A stretch of DNA of 64,000 bases, taken from Demequina globuliformis. GTDB taxonomy: Bacteria > Actinomycetota > Actinomycetes > Actinomycetales > Demequinaceae. The notes below the pieces were generated by a model. The model ran no database searches, was not told the origin of the DNA, and worked only from the letters and a program-made list of their open reading frames with translations. The position numbers were made by a program, and so were the translations under genes. Positions 7,669 through 15,320 of the stretch are shown here, piece after piece (the first letter of the stretch is position 1; the number at the start of each line of letters is the position of its first letter). The stretch is from the NCBI RefSeq assembly GCF_000975155.1, contig NZ_BBRG01000001.1, positions 603,999 through 667,998 of the forward strand, in the 5' to 3' direction.

Positions 7669-8195
7669 GCGAACGCCTCGACCGCCCCAAGGCTGAGCCA
7701 AAGCGATGGGGACTGTTCCGCAGGTCAGGTCGGTCCAAGGATCCGGACCGGATGGGCGCCTTCACTGAGGGCATTGCCCGCTTTTTGGGCACCACGCGGT
7801 TCCTGATCTACCTCACGGTGTTCTGCATCGTGTGGCTGGCGTGGAACTCGTGGGGCCCCGAGGGCCTGCGTTTTGACTCGGCCGCGAACGGGTTTACGGC
7901 GCTCACGTTGATGCTGTCGCTCCAGGCGTCCTACGCCGCACCGCTGATCCTGTTGGCACAGAACCGCCAAGACGACCGCGACCGCGTGGCCGCCGAGCAG
8001 GACCGTCAGCGCGCAGAGCGCTCCCTCGCGGACACCGAATACCTGGCACGCGAGGTCGCGGCGCTACGCCAGGCCGTCAATGAGACCGCGACCCGCGACT
8101 TTGTGCGCTCCGAACTGCGCGGCCTTCTTGAGGAACTGCAGCAGGCCGATGCCAGGGACAACTCCCGCAGGGACGACGCGGCTCAGCGCGACTAA
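7665..8195 (+). CDS. DUF1003 membrane protein
   Basis: The 176-residue protein has two membrane helices (about 45-65 and 75-98) after a basic N-terminus, and a long charged, probably coiled-coil C-terminal tail (about 103-165) full of Arg, Glu and Gln. Segments such as FLGTTRFLIYLTVFCIVWLAWN and APLILLAQNRQDDRDR are the DUF1003 hallmark. Function is unknown. GTG at 7665 overlaps the previous stop, so translation is coupled to the MgtE-N/CBS gene. The cytoplasmic tail may contact that protein (inference). Confidence 0.85.
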   Translation: MSERLDRPKAEPKRWGLFRRSGRSKDPDRMGAFTEGIARFLGTTRFLIYLTVFCIVWLAWNSWGPEGLRFDSAANGFTALTLMLSLQASYAAPLILLAQNRQDDRDRVAAEQDRQRAERSLADTEYLAREVAALRQAVNETATRDFVRSELRGLLEELQQADARDNSRRDDAAQRD

Positions 8196-8227
8196 CGCGG
8201 CCGGGTGAGGGACTGCGGACGATCGGG

Positions 8228-8830
8228 CTAGGCTCCGCGCGGCCGGTATGCCTGGGTAGCGAGGACGGCTCCGGCGCAGGTCAGCACCACGAGCACGACC
8301 GCGAACGCGGTCTCTTCGAACAGCCGGGCCGATGCCGTCACGGGGTCTGTCACATACGGCGAGATAGCGGCACCGAGGTCGCCGTCGCTTTGCATCGCGT
8401 CGGCGCAGGCCCTCGCCAGCGCCGCTCCGGCCCACAGGAACACTGTCGCGCTGACCGCCGCGACCGCACCTGCCGGCCAGCCGGGAGCAATCCCACCGAC
8501 CCTCAGGCCCGCGCCGCACAGGATGCCGATCACAATGACGGCCGGGAAAATCTGCGCACCCACAAGGACCGCGAGCGACACGTAGAACACGGCTCCCAGG
8601 AGACCGAGACCTACGGATGCCGCGAGGCCCCGCAACCACGCTGCCGTGACGCTTGGACCCCCGGGGTCGTCGACTGGCGCGCCCGCGCTTGGCGGAAGAC
8701 CCGGCGGCTCTGGCATGACCGATGCCCACGACGGGGACTGACGCTCGCCGCTCGCGGGCCCCCCGTCGGGCAGAATCACGTGTGGTCGTCGCTGTGCCTG
8801 ACCCGACTGTGCACGCTCGTTGTCGTTCAT
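8228..8830 (-). CDS. Hypothetical membrane protein
   Basis: About 200 residues with a Pro-rich hydrophilic N-terminus (first 65 residues) followed by four hydrophobic segments (roughly 65-85, 95-112, 116-138 and 170-190). I do not recognise a family. It is convergent with the DUF1003 gene and divergent from mrp. ATG at 8830 is preferred because a G-rich stretch (GGTGGGGG) precedes it; GTG at 8860 would add ten residues. The CRP-like site at 8918 lies 88 bp upstream. Confidence 0.6.
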   Translation of the reverse strand: MNDNERAQSGQAQRRPHVILPDGGPASGERQSPSWASVMPEPPGLPPSAGAPVDDPGGPSVTAAWLRGLAASVGLGLLGAVFYVSLAVLVGAQIFPAVIVIGILCGAGLRVGGIAPGWPAGAVAAVSATVFLWAGAALARACADAMQSDGDLGAAISPYVTDPVTASARLFEETAFAVVLVVLTCAGAVLATQAYRPRGA

Positions 8831-8917
8831 CGTGGCCCCCACCTGTCCCTCAACTGTCACGATTCACATACACCGTTGCAGGTAAATTGAATGCGACGCA
8901 AGAGGCGCGGCTCGCGA

Positions 8918-8933
8918 TGTGATGCATCTCACA
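8918..8933. promoter_or_regulatory. CRP/GlxR-family binding site, perfect TGTGA-N6-TCACA
   Basis: TGTGATGCATCTCACA is a perfect 16-bp palindrome matching the CRP/GlxR consensus at all ten fixed positions. It lies between the divergent hypothetical membrane gene and mrp, 70 bp before the mrp ATG, a position where a CRP-type protein normally activates. I found no second perfect site in the window. Confidence 0.75.
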
Positions 8934-8990
8934 GGACGAACGGCGCAAGCACGGGCAAATCACCCGTCAGGGGCCCCCACGCAAAGCGCC

Positions 8991-8996
8991 TACGAT
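8991..8996 (+). promoter_or_regulatory. -10 hexamer TACGAT of a leaderless promoter (mrp)
   Basis: TACGAT ends 7 nt before the ATG at 9004. It fits TANNNT and explains why there is no usable SD. It also argues against the ATG at 8995, which would lie inside the hexamer. Confidence 0.6.
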
Positions 8997-9003
8997 GGGT
9001 GGC

Positions 9004-10128
9004 ATGTCTACCGTCGAGCTTGTGACCGACGCCCTGTCAAAGGTCATCGACCCTGAGATCCGCCGCCCGATCACTGAGATCGGCATGGTGCGTTCAGTCG
9101 ATGTCGAGGGCTCCCGCGCCATGATTGGCATCGATCTCACCACCGCCGGTTGTCCCATGAAGGAACGGATCACCGGGGACGTCAAGGACGCCGCATTGCG
9201 CGTGCCCGGCATCGACGAGGCCCAGATTGAGCTGGGCGTGATGGACGAGGAGCAGCGCCTCAACCTGCGCTCCAAGCTCCGTGGTGGCAAGCCAGAGCCC
9301 GTCATCCAGTTCACGCAGCCAGGCAACATGACGCGCGTGTATGCAATCGCCTCCGGCAAGGGCGGTGTGGGCAAATCGACCGTCACCGCCAACCTCGCGG
9401 CGGCCATGGCCCAGGACGGGCTCAAGGTGGGCGTGCTCGACGCGGACATCTTCGGCTTCTCGATTCCTGGCATGCTCGGCGTCGAGGGCCAGCCCACGCG
9501 CCTGGACGACATGCTCCTGCCGCCTATTGCCCATGAAGTGAAGGCCGTCTCCATCGGCATGTTTGTGCCCGAGGGCCAGCCTGTGGTGTGGCGCGGACCC
9601 ATGTTGCACCGCGCGATCGAGCAGTTCCTGGCCGACGTCTACTGGGGCGATCTCGACGTCCTCCTGCTCGACCTCCCGCCCGGCACGGGCGACATCGCTA
9701 TCTCCATTGCGCAGCTACTTCCCCACGCCGAGCTCGTGGTCGTCACGACCCCGCAGTCTGCGGCTGCAGGGGTTGCCGAGCGCGCGGGATCGATTGCCAC
9801 CCAGACGTCTCAGAACGTCGTGGGCGTCATTGAAAACATGGCGTGGCTGGAGCAGCCGGACGGGTCGCGTCTGCATGTGTTCGGCGAGGGAGGCGGACAG
9901 GTGGTCTCCGAGCGCCTGTCGAAGACCCTTGGCACGGACGTTCCTATGCTGGGTCAGATCCCGCTCGACATCGCTGCCCGTGAGGCCGGCGACGCGGGCA
10001 CTCCCGTCGTCATCAGCGATCCTGACACGGCCGCTGCGGCCGCACTGAAGGATGTCGCGCGGCGCCTGACGGGTCGTCAGCGCGGCCTCGCCGGCCGCTC
10101 GCTCGGCGTCACCCCTGTCTCGAAGTAG
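9004..10128 (+). CDS. mrp: Mrp/NBP35 family ATPase, iron-sulfur carrier (ApbC-like)
   Basis: The 374-residue protein has an N-terminal MIP18/DUF59 domain (1-90, with DPEIRRPITEIGMV and AGCPM around Cys50) and a ParA/MinD-type ATPase domain beginning with the deviant P-loop SGKGGVGKST (117-126), followed by DADIFGFSIPGMLG and DLPPGTGD. It is expected to bind and hand over Fe-S clusters in the cytoplasm. The CxxC that holds the bridging cluster in ApbC is missing: the matching place reads ENMAWLEQPDG. This seems typical of actinobacterial Mrp proteins, so the cluster may be held differently. A CRP-like site lies upstream. Confidence 0.9.
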   Translation: MSTVELVTDALSKVIDPEIRRPITEIGMVRSVDVEGSRAMIGIDLTTAGCPMKERITGDVKDAALRVPGIDEAQIELGVMDEEQRLNLRSKLRGGKPEPVIQFTQPGNMTRVYAIASGKGGVGKSTVTANLAAAMAQDGLKVGVLDADIFGFSIPGMLGVEGQPTRLDDMLLPPIAHEVKAVSIGMFVPEGQPVVWRGPMLHRAIEQFLADVYWGDLDVLLLDLPPGTGDIAISIAQLLPHAELVVVTTPQSAAAGVAERAGSIATQTSQNVVGVIENMAWLEQPDGSRLHVFGEGGGQVVSERLSKTLGTDVPMLGQIPLDIAAREAGDAGTPVVISDPDTAAAAALKDVARRLTGRQRGLAGRSLGVTPVSK

Positions 10129-10148
10129 GCAACCTCGTCGGCTCCCAC

Positions 10149-10222
10149 CCGTGCGCGCATCGGCCCACAGCCCACTGCCGTCCGCGCATCGGCACCCATA
10201 ACCCACGTCCGTTCGTGCATCT
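10149..10222. repeat. Three degenerate direct repeats CCGTNCGNGCATC
   Basis: Between mrp and the convergent membrane gene the motif begins at 10149 (CCGTGCGCGCATCGGC), 10178 (CCGTCCGCGCATCGGC) and 10209 (CCGTTCGTGCATCTGA), spaced 29 and 31 bp. The first two contain the over-represented octamer GCATCGGC. The third overlaps the left arm of the palindrome at 10214. Function unknown. Confidence 0.6.
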
Positions 10223-10263
10223 GAGTGCCGGGTTTGGGGGTCATACCGGCACTGAGATGCACG
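10214..10263. repeat. Intergenic palindrome, family 2, copy 1
   Basis: Arms 10214-10231 (CGTGCATCTGAGTGCCGG) and 10246-10263, matching at 17 of 18 positions, with a 14-nt loop. It lies between convergent genes and could end transcription from both sides, though no T-run is present. A relative with the same arms and loop length is at 41920-41969. Confidence 0.85.
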
Positions 10264-10291
10264 CAGCGGTGGGACAGGAGGGTGGGCGGCG

Positions 10292-10744
10292 CTAGCGGCG
10301 GGGAGCCCAGCCCGCAATCATCGCCGCCACGAGGCCACCGAGGAGCGTTCCTACGCTGAAAGGCGGCGTCGCGAGCGCGCTCATCAGCGCGTCGTCGAAT
10401 GCGACCCTCTCGACGCCGGTGAAGCGGGCCAAAGGCAAGGCCGAACCCGTGAGTGTGCCCGTGACCGCCATGAGGTGGACTCCGACCGCGGCCGACACAA
10501 ACGCCGTCGCCTGGGTGCGCCAACCGCGATCCACCGTCACATAGCGAACGGTGAAGCCCACTGCGGCCGCGACGAGCGAGCCCAGCACAATCAGTGCGAA
10601 CACCCCGGTCTTGGGCGGCACCACGACCGACAACAGCAGCCCGACCACGACGGCAACGCCCAGGCCCACAGCGAGCGGACCCATCGCGGTCCGGCGCACA
10701 TGCTCAAGAGCGGGCGTACGGGGAGGAGTGGACTGATCGGTCAT
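10292..10744 (-). CDS. Hypothetical four-helix membrane protein
   Basis: The 150-residue protein shows hydrophobic segments at about 22-42, 47-68, 80-105 and 125-146, with short charged ends. No family recognised with confidence. ATG at 10744 has an excellent SD (AAGGAG, 6 nt upstream), and TACGAT at about 10790 on the same strand is a plausible -10. It is divergent from the galactokinase-like gene and convergent with mrp. Confidence 0.65.
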   Translation of the reverse strand: MTDQSTPPRTPALEHVRRTAMGPLAVGLGVAVVVGLLLSVVVPPKTGVFALIVLGSLVAAAVGFTVRYVTVDRGWRTQATAFVSAAVGVHLMAVTGTLTGSALPLARFTGVERVAFDDALMSALATPPFSVGTLLGGLVAAMIAGWAPRR

Positions 10745-10832
10745 GCGGAGCTCCTTGGACGCGCGGGGTGAATGACTGGTCCCATCGTATGTCCCCTAGA
10801 GATTTTGAGCATCGTCCCTGATACTTGACCAC

Positions 10833-12062
10833 ATGGCCCCCACAGCACCGCCCTCTGAACTGGACTGGGTGCCCGCGTGGTCGCGCCAGGAGGCGCAGGC
10901 ACACTTGGCCACCCTGTTCACCGAGTTTTTTGGATCCGGACCGTCACACATCGAGCGCGCCCCCGGTCGCGTCGTGCTCATGGGCGACCACACCGACTAC
11001 AACGGTGGCGTGGTCCTCACGACCGGAACGCATCACTCGTTGGTGGCTGCGGTGCGAGCCCGCGACGACAGATTGCTGCGCGTCGCCACGGACCTCACGC
11101 CTTTCATGGACGGCCCACAGGGGCTTTGGGAGGGAAGCATCGACCACCCGTCCGCGGCCGATGCTGCTGGCTGGCCCGCGTACGTGGCTGGAGTGGTCTG
11201 GGCCCTGGCCGAGCACGGCTTCGATGGCCCCGGGCTCGACATCGTCTTCTCAAGCGACATCCCAGTGGGCTCAGGCATGGGAGGCTTCGAAGCCCTCGAG
11301 GCCGCCACCGCGCGCGCCGTGTGCGCCGCCTGGGGCATCGCCGTCAGTGACGACGACGGGGCGGACGTGCTCGCCGGCGTGTGCGAGGAGGGCGATCGCC
11401 TGGTGGTGGGCTCGCCAACCGGGGTTGGCGACAGGATCGCGGCGCTGCGGGGCGCTCCGGGCCGTGCGCTCGAACTGGATTTCCTTTCCGGCTCCCCTCA
11501 CGCCACGGATGTCCCTTGGCCTTTCGCTCAGTACGGCCTGGGCCTCTTGGTGACCATGTCGGCACACCTTTACCGGCCCATGCGCGAGGGGTTCTTCGCC
11601 CGTCGGAGCGAATGCGACGCGGCAGCGGCCGCTCTGGGTGTGCCTTCCCTCGGAGCGCTGGCGACGCAGCCCGATGCGCTGCGCAAGGTCGCCGCCATCC
11701 CCGACCCGATCCTGCGCAGGCGGGCCCGGCATGTCGTTAGCGAGATCCTTCGCGTGCGCAGCGTCGAAGACAGCATTCGCGACACCGCGCCGGCGCACGA
11801 GCGCTTCACTGCGATTGGGGAGGAGATGTTCCGCTCGCACGCGTCTCTCGAGGCCGACTTCGGGATCTCCCACGCCGTCATCGATCTGGCGGTGGAAGCT
11901 GCGCACCGGTCGGGCGCTCTGGGCGCGCGAATGTTCGGGCAGGGCTTTGGCGGATCGTCAGTCGCGCTGGTGAGACGTGCCGAGGTCGACCGCGTGGCGC
12001 GAGGCATCCATCACGCCGTCGTGGAGGCGGGACAGCCGGCTCCACGGTTCCTGCTGGCCTGA
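10833..12062 (+). CDS. Galactokinase-family (GHMP) protein with degenerate active-site motifs
   Basis: The 409-residue protein follows galactokinase from end to end. The signature is GRVVLMGDHTDYNGG (46-60), where galactokinases have Glu instead of Asp52. The ATP-loop motif, normally PxGSGLSSSA, reads PVGSGMGGFEA (144-154) and lacks the serines. The catalytic GIMDQ region reads GVGDRIA around Asp200, and the third motif reads GARMFGQGFGGSS. It may be a sugar kinase with altered specificity or a regulator that has lost catalysis. No galT, galE or sugar transporter is adjacent. GATACT, 7 nt ahead of the ATG, suggests a leaderless message. Convergent with xthA. Confidence 0.75.
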   Translation: MAPTAPPSELDWVPAWSRQEAQAHLATLFTEFFGSGPSHIERAPGRVVLMGDHTDYNGGVVLTTGTHHSLVAAVRARDDRLLRVATDLTPFMDGPQGLWEGSIDHPSAADAAGWPAYVAGVVWALAEHGFDGPGLDIVFSSDIPVGSGMGGFEALEAATARAVCAAWGIAVSDDDGADVLAGVCEEGDRLVVGSPTGVGDRIAALRGAPGRALELDFLSGSPHATDVPWPFAQYGLGLLVTMSAHLYRPMREGFFARRSECDAAAAALGVPSLGALATQPDALRKVAAIPDPILRRRARHVVSEILRVRSVEDSIRDTAPAHERFTAIGEEMFRSHASLEADFGISHAVIDLAVEAAHRSGALGARMFGQGFGGSSVALVRRAEVDRVARGIHHAVVEAGQPAPRFLLA

Positions 12063-12093
12063 TCCTTCGCGAACCTCACGCCCCCTGCCCCCA

Positions 12094-12155
12094 CGCCAAA
12101 TGGCTCCATTTGGCTGTTATAGCGAACTAAAACAGCGAAATGGAGCCATTTGGCG
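12094..12155. repeat. Intergenic hairpin element, family 1, copy E
   Basis: Arms 12094-12118 and 12131-12155 match at 24 of 25 positions around a 12-nt loop. Cores are CGCCAAATGGCTCCATTTGG and AACAGCGAAATGGAGCCATT. It lies between the convergent galactokinase-like and xthA genes, 14 bp from the xthA stop. On the + strand it is followed by AAAAA rather than T, giving TTTTT before the left arm when read on the minus strand. Confidence 0.9.
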
Positions 12156-12169
12156 AAAAACGGGGGGGG

Positions 12170-12973
12170 TTAGAGGGCGTAGTCGACCACGAGCGGGGCG
12201 TGGTCGGACCAGCGCGACGCGTAGTCTGCCGCGCGGTCCACCCGCACGTCCGTGACGGCGGTCGCGAGCGCGGACGTCGCCAACTGGTAGTCGATGCGCC
12301 ACCCGGCGTCGTTGTCAAACGCCTTCCCTCGCATGGACCACCAGGTGTAGGGACCGGGCCGGTCGCCCGCGTGAACACGGTGGACGTCGACCCAGCCGGC
12401 CTCGATCCAGCGCGATACGTAGGCGCGCTCCTCCGGCAAGAAACCGGCGGACTTCAAGTTGCCCTTCCAGTTCTTGATGTCGTTGTTGCCGTGGGCGATG
12501 TTGATGTCGCCCATCACGACCACGCGCTCGTACTCGTCGGAAAGCGCATCGAGGCGCGCCGTCATCATGTCGAGGAAGGCGTACTTGTCGACCATCGACT
12601 CTGGCTTCTCGACGCTGCCGGAATGGACGTACACGGACACGACGCGCACAGGACCGGCCGGCGACTGCACGGTCGCCTCGACCCAGCGGCCCGTGTGGGT
12701 CGCCGCCGCGGCGGCGTCGCCGAGCGCTTCCGACCCCGCGTACACATCGGACAGGGGTTCGCGGGACAGGATCGCGACGCCGTTGCGCCCCTTCTGCTCG
12801 CTGATGTGATCGGCCACGTGCCAGGTCTCCCCCAGCTGGCCCGCAACCAAGTCCTGGGGCGCGCGCACCTCTTGCAGGCACACTACGTCCGCCTGGACCT
12901 GATCCAGCCACTCGCCCATGCCCTTGCGCATGGCCGCGCGAACTCCGTTGACGTTGACCGAGACGATGCGCAT
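12170..12973 (-). CDS. xthA: Exodeoxyribonuclease III (AP endonuclease)
   Basis: The 267-residue protein is a complete ExoIII-type nuclease of the EEP superfamily, cutting DNA 5' of abasic sites and trimming 3' ends in base-excision repair. Visible catalytic residues: Asn7 in VNVNGVRA, Glu35 in CLQEVRA, GDINIAH with the Asp/Asn pair, RIDYQL and the terminal SDHAPLVVD with the catalytic Asp-His pair. ATG at 12973 overlaps the folD stop (ATGA), so it is translated after folD and belongs to the riboswitch-led glyA-folD-xthA operon, an unusual place for a repair gene. Hairpin copy E is just downstream. Confidence 0.93.
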   Translation of the reverse strand: MRIVSVNVNGVRAAMRKGMGEWLDQVQADVVCLQEVRAPQDLVAGQLGETWHVADHISEQKGRNGVAILSREPLSDVYAGSEALGDAAAAATHTGRWVEATVQSPAGPVRVVSVYVHSGSVEKPESMVDKYAFLDMMTARLDALSDEYERVVVMGDINIAHGNNDIKNWKGNLKSAGFLPEERAYVSRWIEAGWVDVHRVHAGDRPGPYTWWSMRGKAFDNDAGWRIDYQLATSALATAVTDVRVDRAADYASRWSDHAPLVVDYAL

Positions 12974-13860
12974 CAGCGAATGCCCGCCTTCCTCTCACAT
13001 GCTTCGACGACGTTGGCCAGCAGCATGGCCCGCGTCATGGGTCCTACTCCACCAGGGTTGGGTGAGTACCACGCGGACTTTGCCACGGCATCGGCCGAGA
13101 TGTCCCCGGCCACCTTGGACTTGCCCGTCTCTGGGTCCGTCACGCGCGACACACCGACGTCGATCATCACAGCCCCGTCTTTGACCATGTCCGCCCTAAT
13201 GATGTCCGGCACTCCGGCGGCGGCAACGATCACGTCAGCGGCGCGTGTGTGCGAGGCCAGATCCTGGGTTCCGGTGTGGCACAGGGTGACCGTCGCGTTC
13301 ACGTCCTTGCGGGTGAGCAGCAGGCCGATGCTGCGGCCCACCGTGGTACCGCGGCCCACGACGACCACGTGCTTACCGCGCAGGTCCACCCCGTGGCGCT
13401 CAATAAGCTCGATGATCCCCTTGGGAGTGCATGGGAGGCTGGATTCCACCGGTTCTGCGGTGCGCAGCACAAGCCGGCCCAGGTTGGTGGGGTGCAGTCC
13501 GTCCGCATCCTTGTCGGGGTCGATCAGTTCAAGCACACGGTTGGTGTCGATCCCGGCCGGCAGAGGCAATTGCACAATGAAGCCCGTGCACTCGGGGTCC
13601 TCATTGAGGCGGGTGACCGCAGCCTCGATCTCTTCCTGGGTAGCCGTCGCGGGCAGGTCCTCGCGAATTGACGCGATACCTACCTCGGTACAGTCGCGGT
13701 GCTTGCCCGCGACGTACCAGGTGGAACCGGGGTCCTCGCCCACCAGGAGCGTACCCAAGCCGGGAGTCACGCCGCGGTCCGTGAGGACCGCGACGCGCTC
13801 AGCGAGCTCAGACTTGATTGCGGCCGCGGTGGCCTTACCGTCGAGCTTCTGCGGGGCCAT
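12973..13860 (-). CDS. folD: Bifunctional methylenetetrahydrofolate dehydrogenase / methenyltetrahydrofolate cyclohydrolase
   Basis: The 295-residue protein oxidises 5,10-methylene-THF with NADP+ and hydrolyses the product to 10-formyl-THF, supplying formyl groups to purN/purH. Catalytic Tyr49 and Lys53 lie in [29 protein letters not shown] and the dinucleotide loop [12 protein letters not shown] follow in the standard order. Length is normal. It directly abuts glyA (glyA ends and folD begins at 13860), so the glyA product, methylene-THF, is the substrate of this enzyme. Expression should follow the upstream ZTP riboswitch. Confidence 0.96.
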   Translation of the reverse strand: MAPQKLDGKATAAAIKSELAERVAVLTDRGVTPGLGTLLVGEDPGSTWYVAGKHRDCTEVGIASIREDLPATATQEEIEAAVTRLNEDPECTGFIVQLPLPAGIDTNRVLELIDPDKDADGLHPTNLGRLVLRTAEPVESSLPCTPKGIIELIERHGVDLRGKHVVVVGRGTTVGRSIGLLLTRKDVNATVTLCHTGTQDLASHTRAADVIVAAAGVPDIIRADMVKDGAVMIDVGVSRVTDPETGKSKVAGDISADAVAKSAWYSPNPGGVGPMTRAMLLANVVEACERKAGIR

Positions 13861-15152
13861 TACTGCGACAGACCCGGGTACAGCGGGAAGTCGTCCGCGA
13901 GCTTCTTGACGCGGGCACGCAGCGCGTCGATGTCCGCGCCGCCCTTGAGCGCCGTGGCGATGATCTCCGCAACCTCGGTGAACTCTTCTGCACCAAAACC
14001 ACGCGACGCGAGTGCGGGCGTGCCCACGCGCAGGCCGGAGGTGACCATGGGCGGGCGGGGGTCGAACGGCACGGCGTTGCGGTTCACAGTGATGCCGACC
14101 TGGTGCAGCAGGTCTTCGCCATCCTGGCCGGTGAGCTCGGAGTTGCGTAGGTCGACGAGCACCAAGTGGACGTCGGTGCCGCCCGTGACGACGTTGAGGC
14201 CGGCTTCAATGGCGTCGGGCTGGACCAGGCGGTCGGCGATGATGCGGGCGCCCTCAAGCACACGCTCCTGGCGAGCCTTGAACTCCTCGCCGGCGGCGGC
14301 CTTGAGTGCAGTGGCCTTGGCGGCGATCACGTGCATGAGCGGTCCGCCCTGCTGGCCGGGGAACACCGCGGAGTTGAGCTTCTTCGCGTACTCGGTGTCG
14401 CGCGCGAGGATCATGCCGGAGCGCGGTCCGCCAATGGTCTTGTGGATGGTCGTGGACACCACGTCCGAGTGCGGCACGGGCGACGGGTGCAGCCCCGCGG
14501 CCACCAGGCCCGCGAAGTGCGCCATGTCCGTCCACAGCTTGGCGCCCACCTCATCCGCGATGGAGCGGAATGCTTCGAAGTCGATGTGCCGGGGGTAGGC
14601 GGACCAACCCGCGATGATGACGTCGGGACGCTCGGCGAGTGCCTGCTCGCGCACCTGCTCCATCTCGATGCGGTGCGTCTGCTCGTCCAGGCCGTACGCC
14701 GCGACCTCGTAGAGCTTGCCGGAGAAGTTGAGCTTCATGCCGTGGGTCAGGTGACCACCGTGGGGCAGGGACAGACCCATGATCTTGTCGCCGGCGTTGA
14801 TCAGCGCGTGCAGCACGGCGGCGTTGGCCGTGGCACCCGAGTGGGGCTGCACGTTCGCGTACTCGGCGCCAAAGAGGCTCTTGGCGCGGTCGCGGGCGAT
14901 GTTCTCGGCAACATCAACCTCTTCGCAGCCACCGTAGTAGCGGCGTCCCGGGTAGCCCTCCGCGTACTTGTTGGTCAGGACGGAGCCCTGAGCCTGCAGC
15001 ACGGAACGGGGAACGAAGTTCTCCGAGGCGATCATCTCGAGGTAGGTGCGCTGACGGTCGAGTTCGCGGTCAAGCACCTGCGCGATCTCGGGGTCAAAGT
15101 CCTGCAGGGTCGCGTTCATGACCTCTGCGGTGGCGCTGGAGTCGGTACTCAT
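13860..15152 (-). CDS. glyA: Serine hydroxymethyltransferase
   Basis: The 430-residue PLP enzyme converts serine and THF to glycine and 5,10-methylene-THF. Visible: [18 protein letters not shown] near the N-terminus, [29 protein letters not shown], and the PLP Lys in [17 protein letters not shown] at 15152 is chosen because AGGAGG stands 8 nt upstream and the family N-terminus begins here; the longer open frame to 15296 runs through the riboswitch and is not protein. First gene of glyA-folD-xthA. Regulated by the ZTP riboswitch. Confidence 0.96.
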   Translation of the reverse strand: MSTDSSATAEVMNATLQDFDPEIAQVLDRELDRQRTYLEMIASENFVPRSVLQAQGSVLTNKYAEGYPGRRYYGGCEEVDVAENIARDRAKSLFGAEYANVQPHSGATANAAVLHALINAGDKIMGLSLPHGGHLTHGMKLNFSGKLYEVAAYGLDEQTHRIEMEQVREQALAERPDVIIAGWSAYPRHIDFEAFRSIADEVGAKLWTDMAHFAGLVAAGLHPSPVPHSDVVSTTIHKTIGGPRSGMILARDTEYAKKLNSAVFPGQQGGPLMHVIAAKATALKAAAGEEFKARQERVLEGARIIADRLVQPDAIEAGLNVVTGGTDVHLVLVDLRNSELTGQDGEDLLHQVGITVNRNAVPFDPRPPMVTSGLRVGTPALASRGFGAEEFTEVAEIIATALKGGADIDALRARVKKLADDFPLYPGLSQ

Positions 15153-15201
15153 CTGGGTGTCCTCCTGTGCGCGGCACGGGGCCGCCGGTTGTCCGGTGAC
15201 C

Positions 15202-15279
15202 TTGGCCCAGGCGTACGACCAACAGTCCTCATCAGCAAGTCGCCGCTCCCTCGTGGTGTCCCACTGCGCCAGTCGCGAC
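15202..15279 (-). promoter_or_regulatory. ZTP riboswitch (pfl motif) upstream of glyA
   Basis: Read on the minus strand: stem strand GTCGC (15279-15275), GACTGGCG, hairpin GTGG-GACA-CCAC, then GAGGGAGC and the closing strand GCGAC, a variable linker, and the conserved downstream element CGCCTGGGCC (near 15204-15213). Order and spacing match the pfl/ZTP aptamer, which senses ZTP/ZMP when 10-formyl-THF is short and turns on folate and purine genes. Hairpin-forming GC-rich sequence (CCGG-ACAA-CCGG, GCGGC..GCCGC) follows before the SD and is the likely expression platform. Confidence 0.87.
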
Positions 15280-15286
15280 GCGCGCA

Positions 15287-15292
15287 AGTCTA
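15287..15292 (-). promoter_or_regulatory. -10 hexamer TAGACT of the glyA operon
   Basis: On the minus strand TTGCTAGACTTG places TAGACT a few bases before the riboswitch stem, so the transcript would begin at the aptamer. A good -35 is not evident. The same TTGCTAGAC string occurs ahead of the PspC gene at 52615-52623. Confidence 0.55.
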
Positions 15293-15320
15293 GCAACGCG
15301 CATACGCGACGTGCACCCCG

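Noticed and set aside
12140-13909. 589-residue open frame opposite xthA and folD
   Set aside because: Antisense shadow; begins inside hairpin copy E and crosses the junction of two certain genes.
15153-15296. N-terminal extension of GlyA (48 residues)
   Set aside because: The DNA is the ZTP riboswitch and SD leader; the family protein begins at the ATG after AGGAGG.
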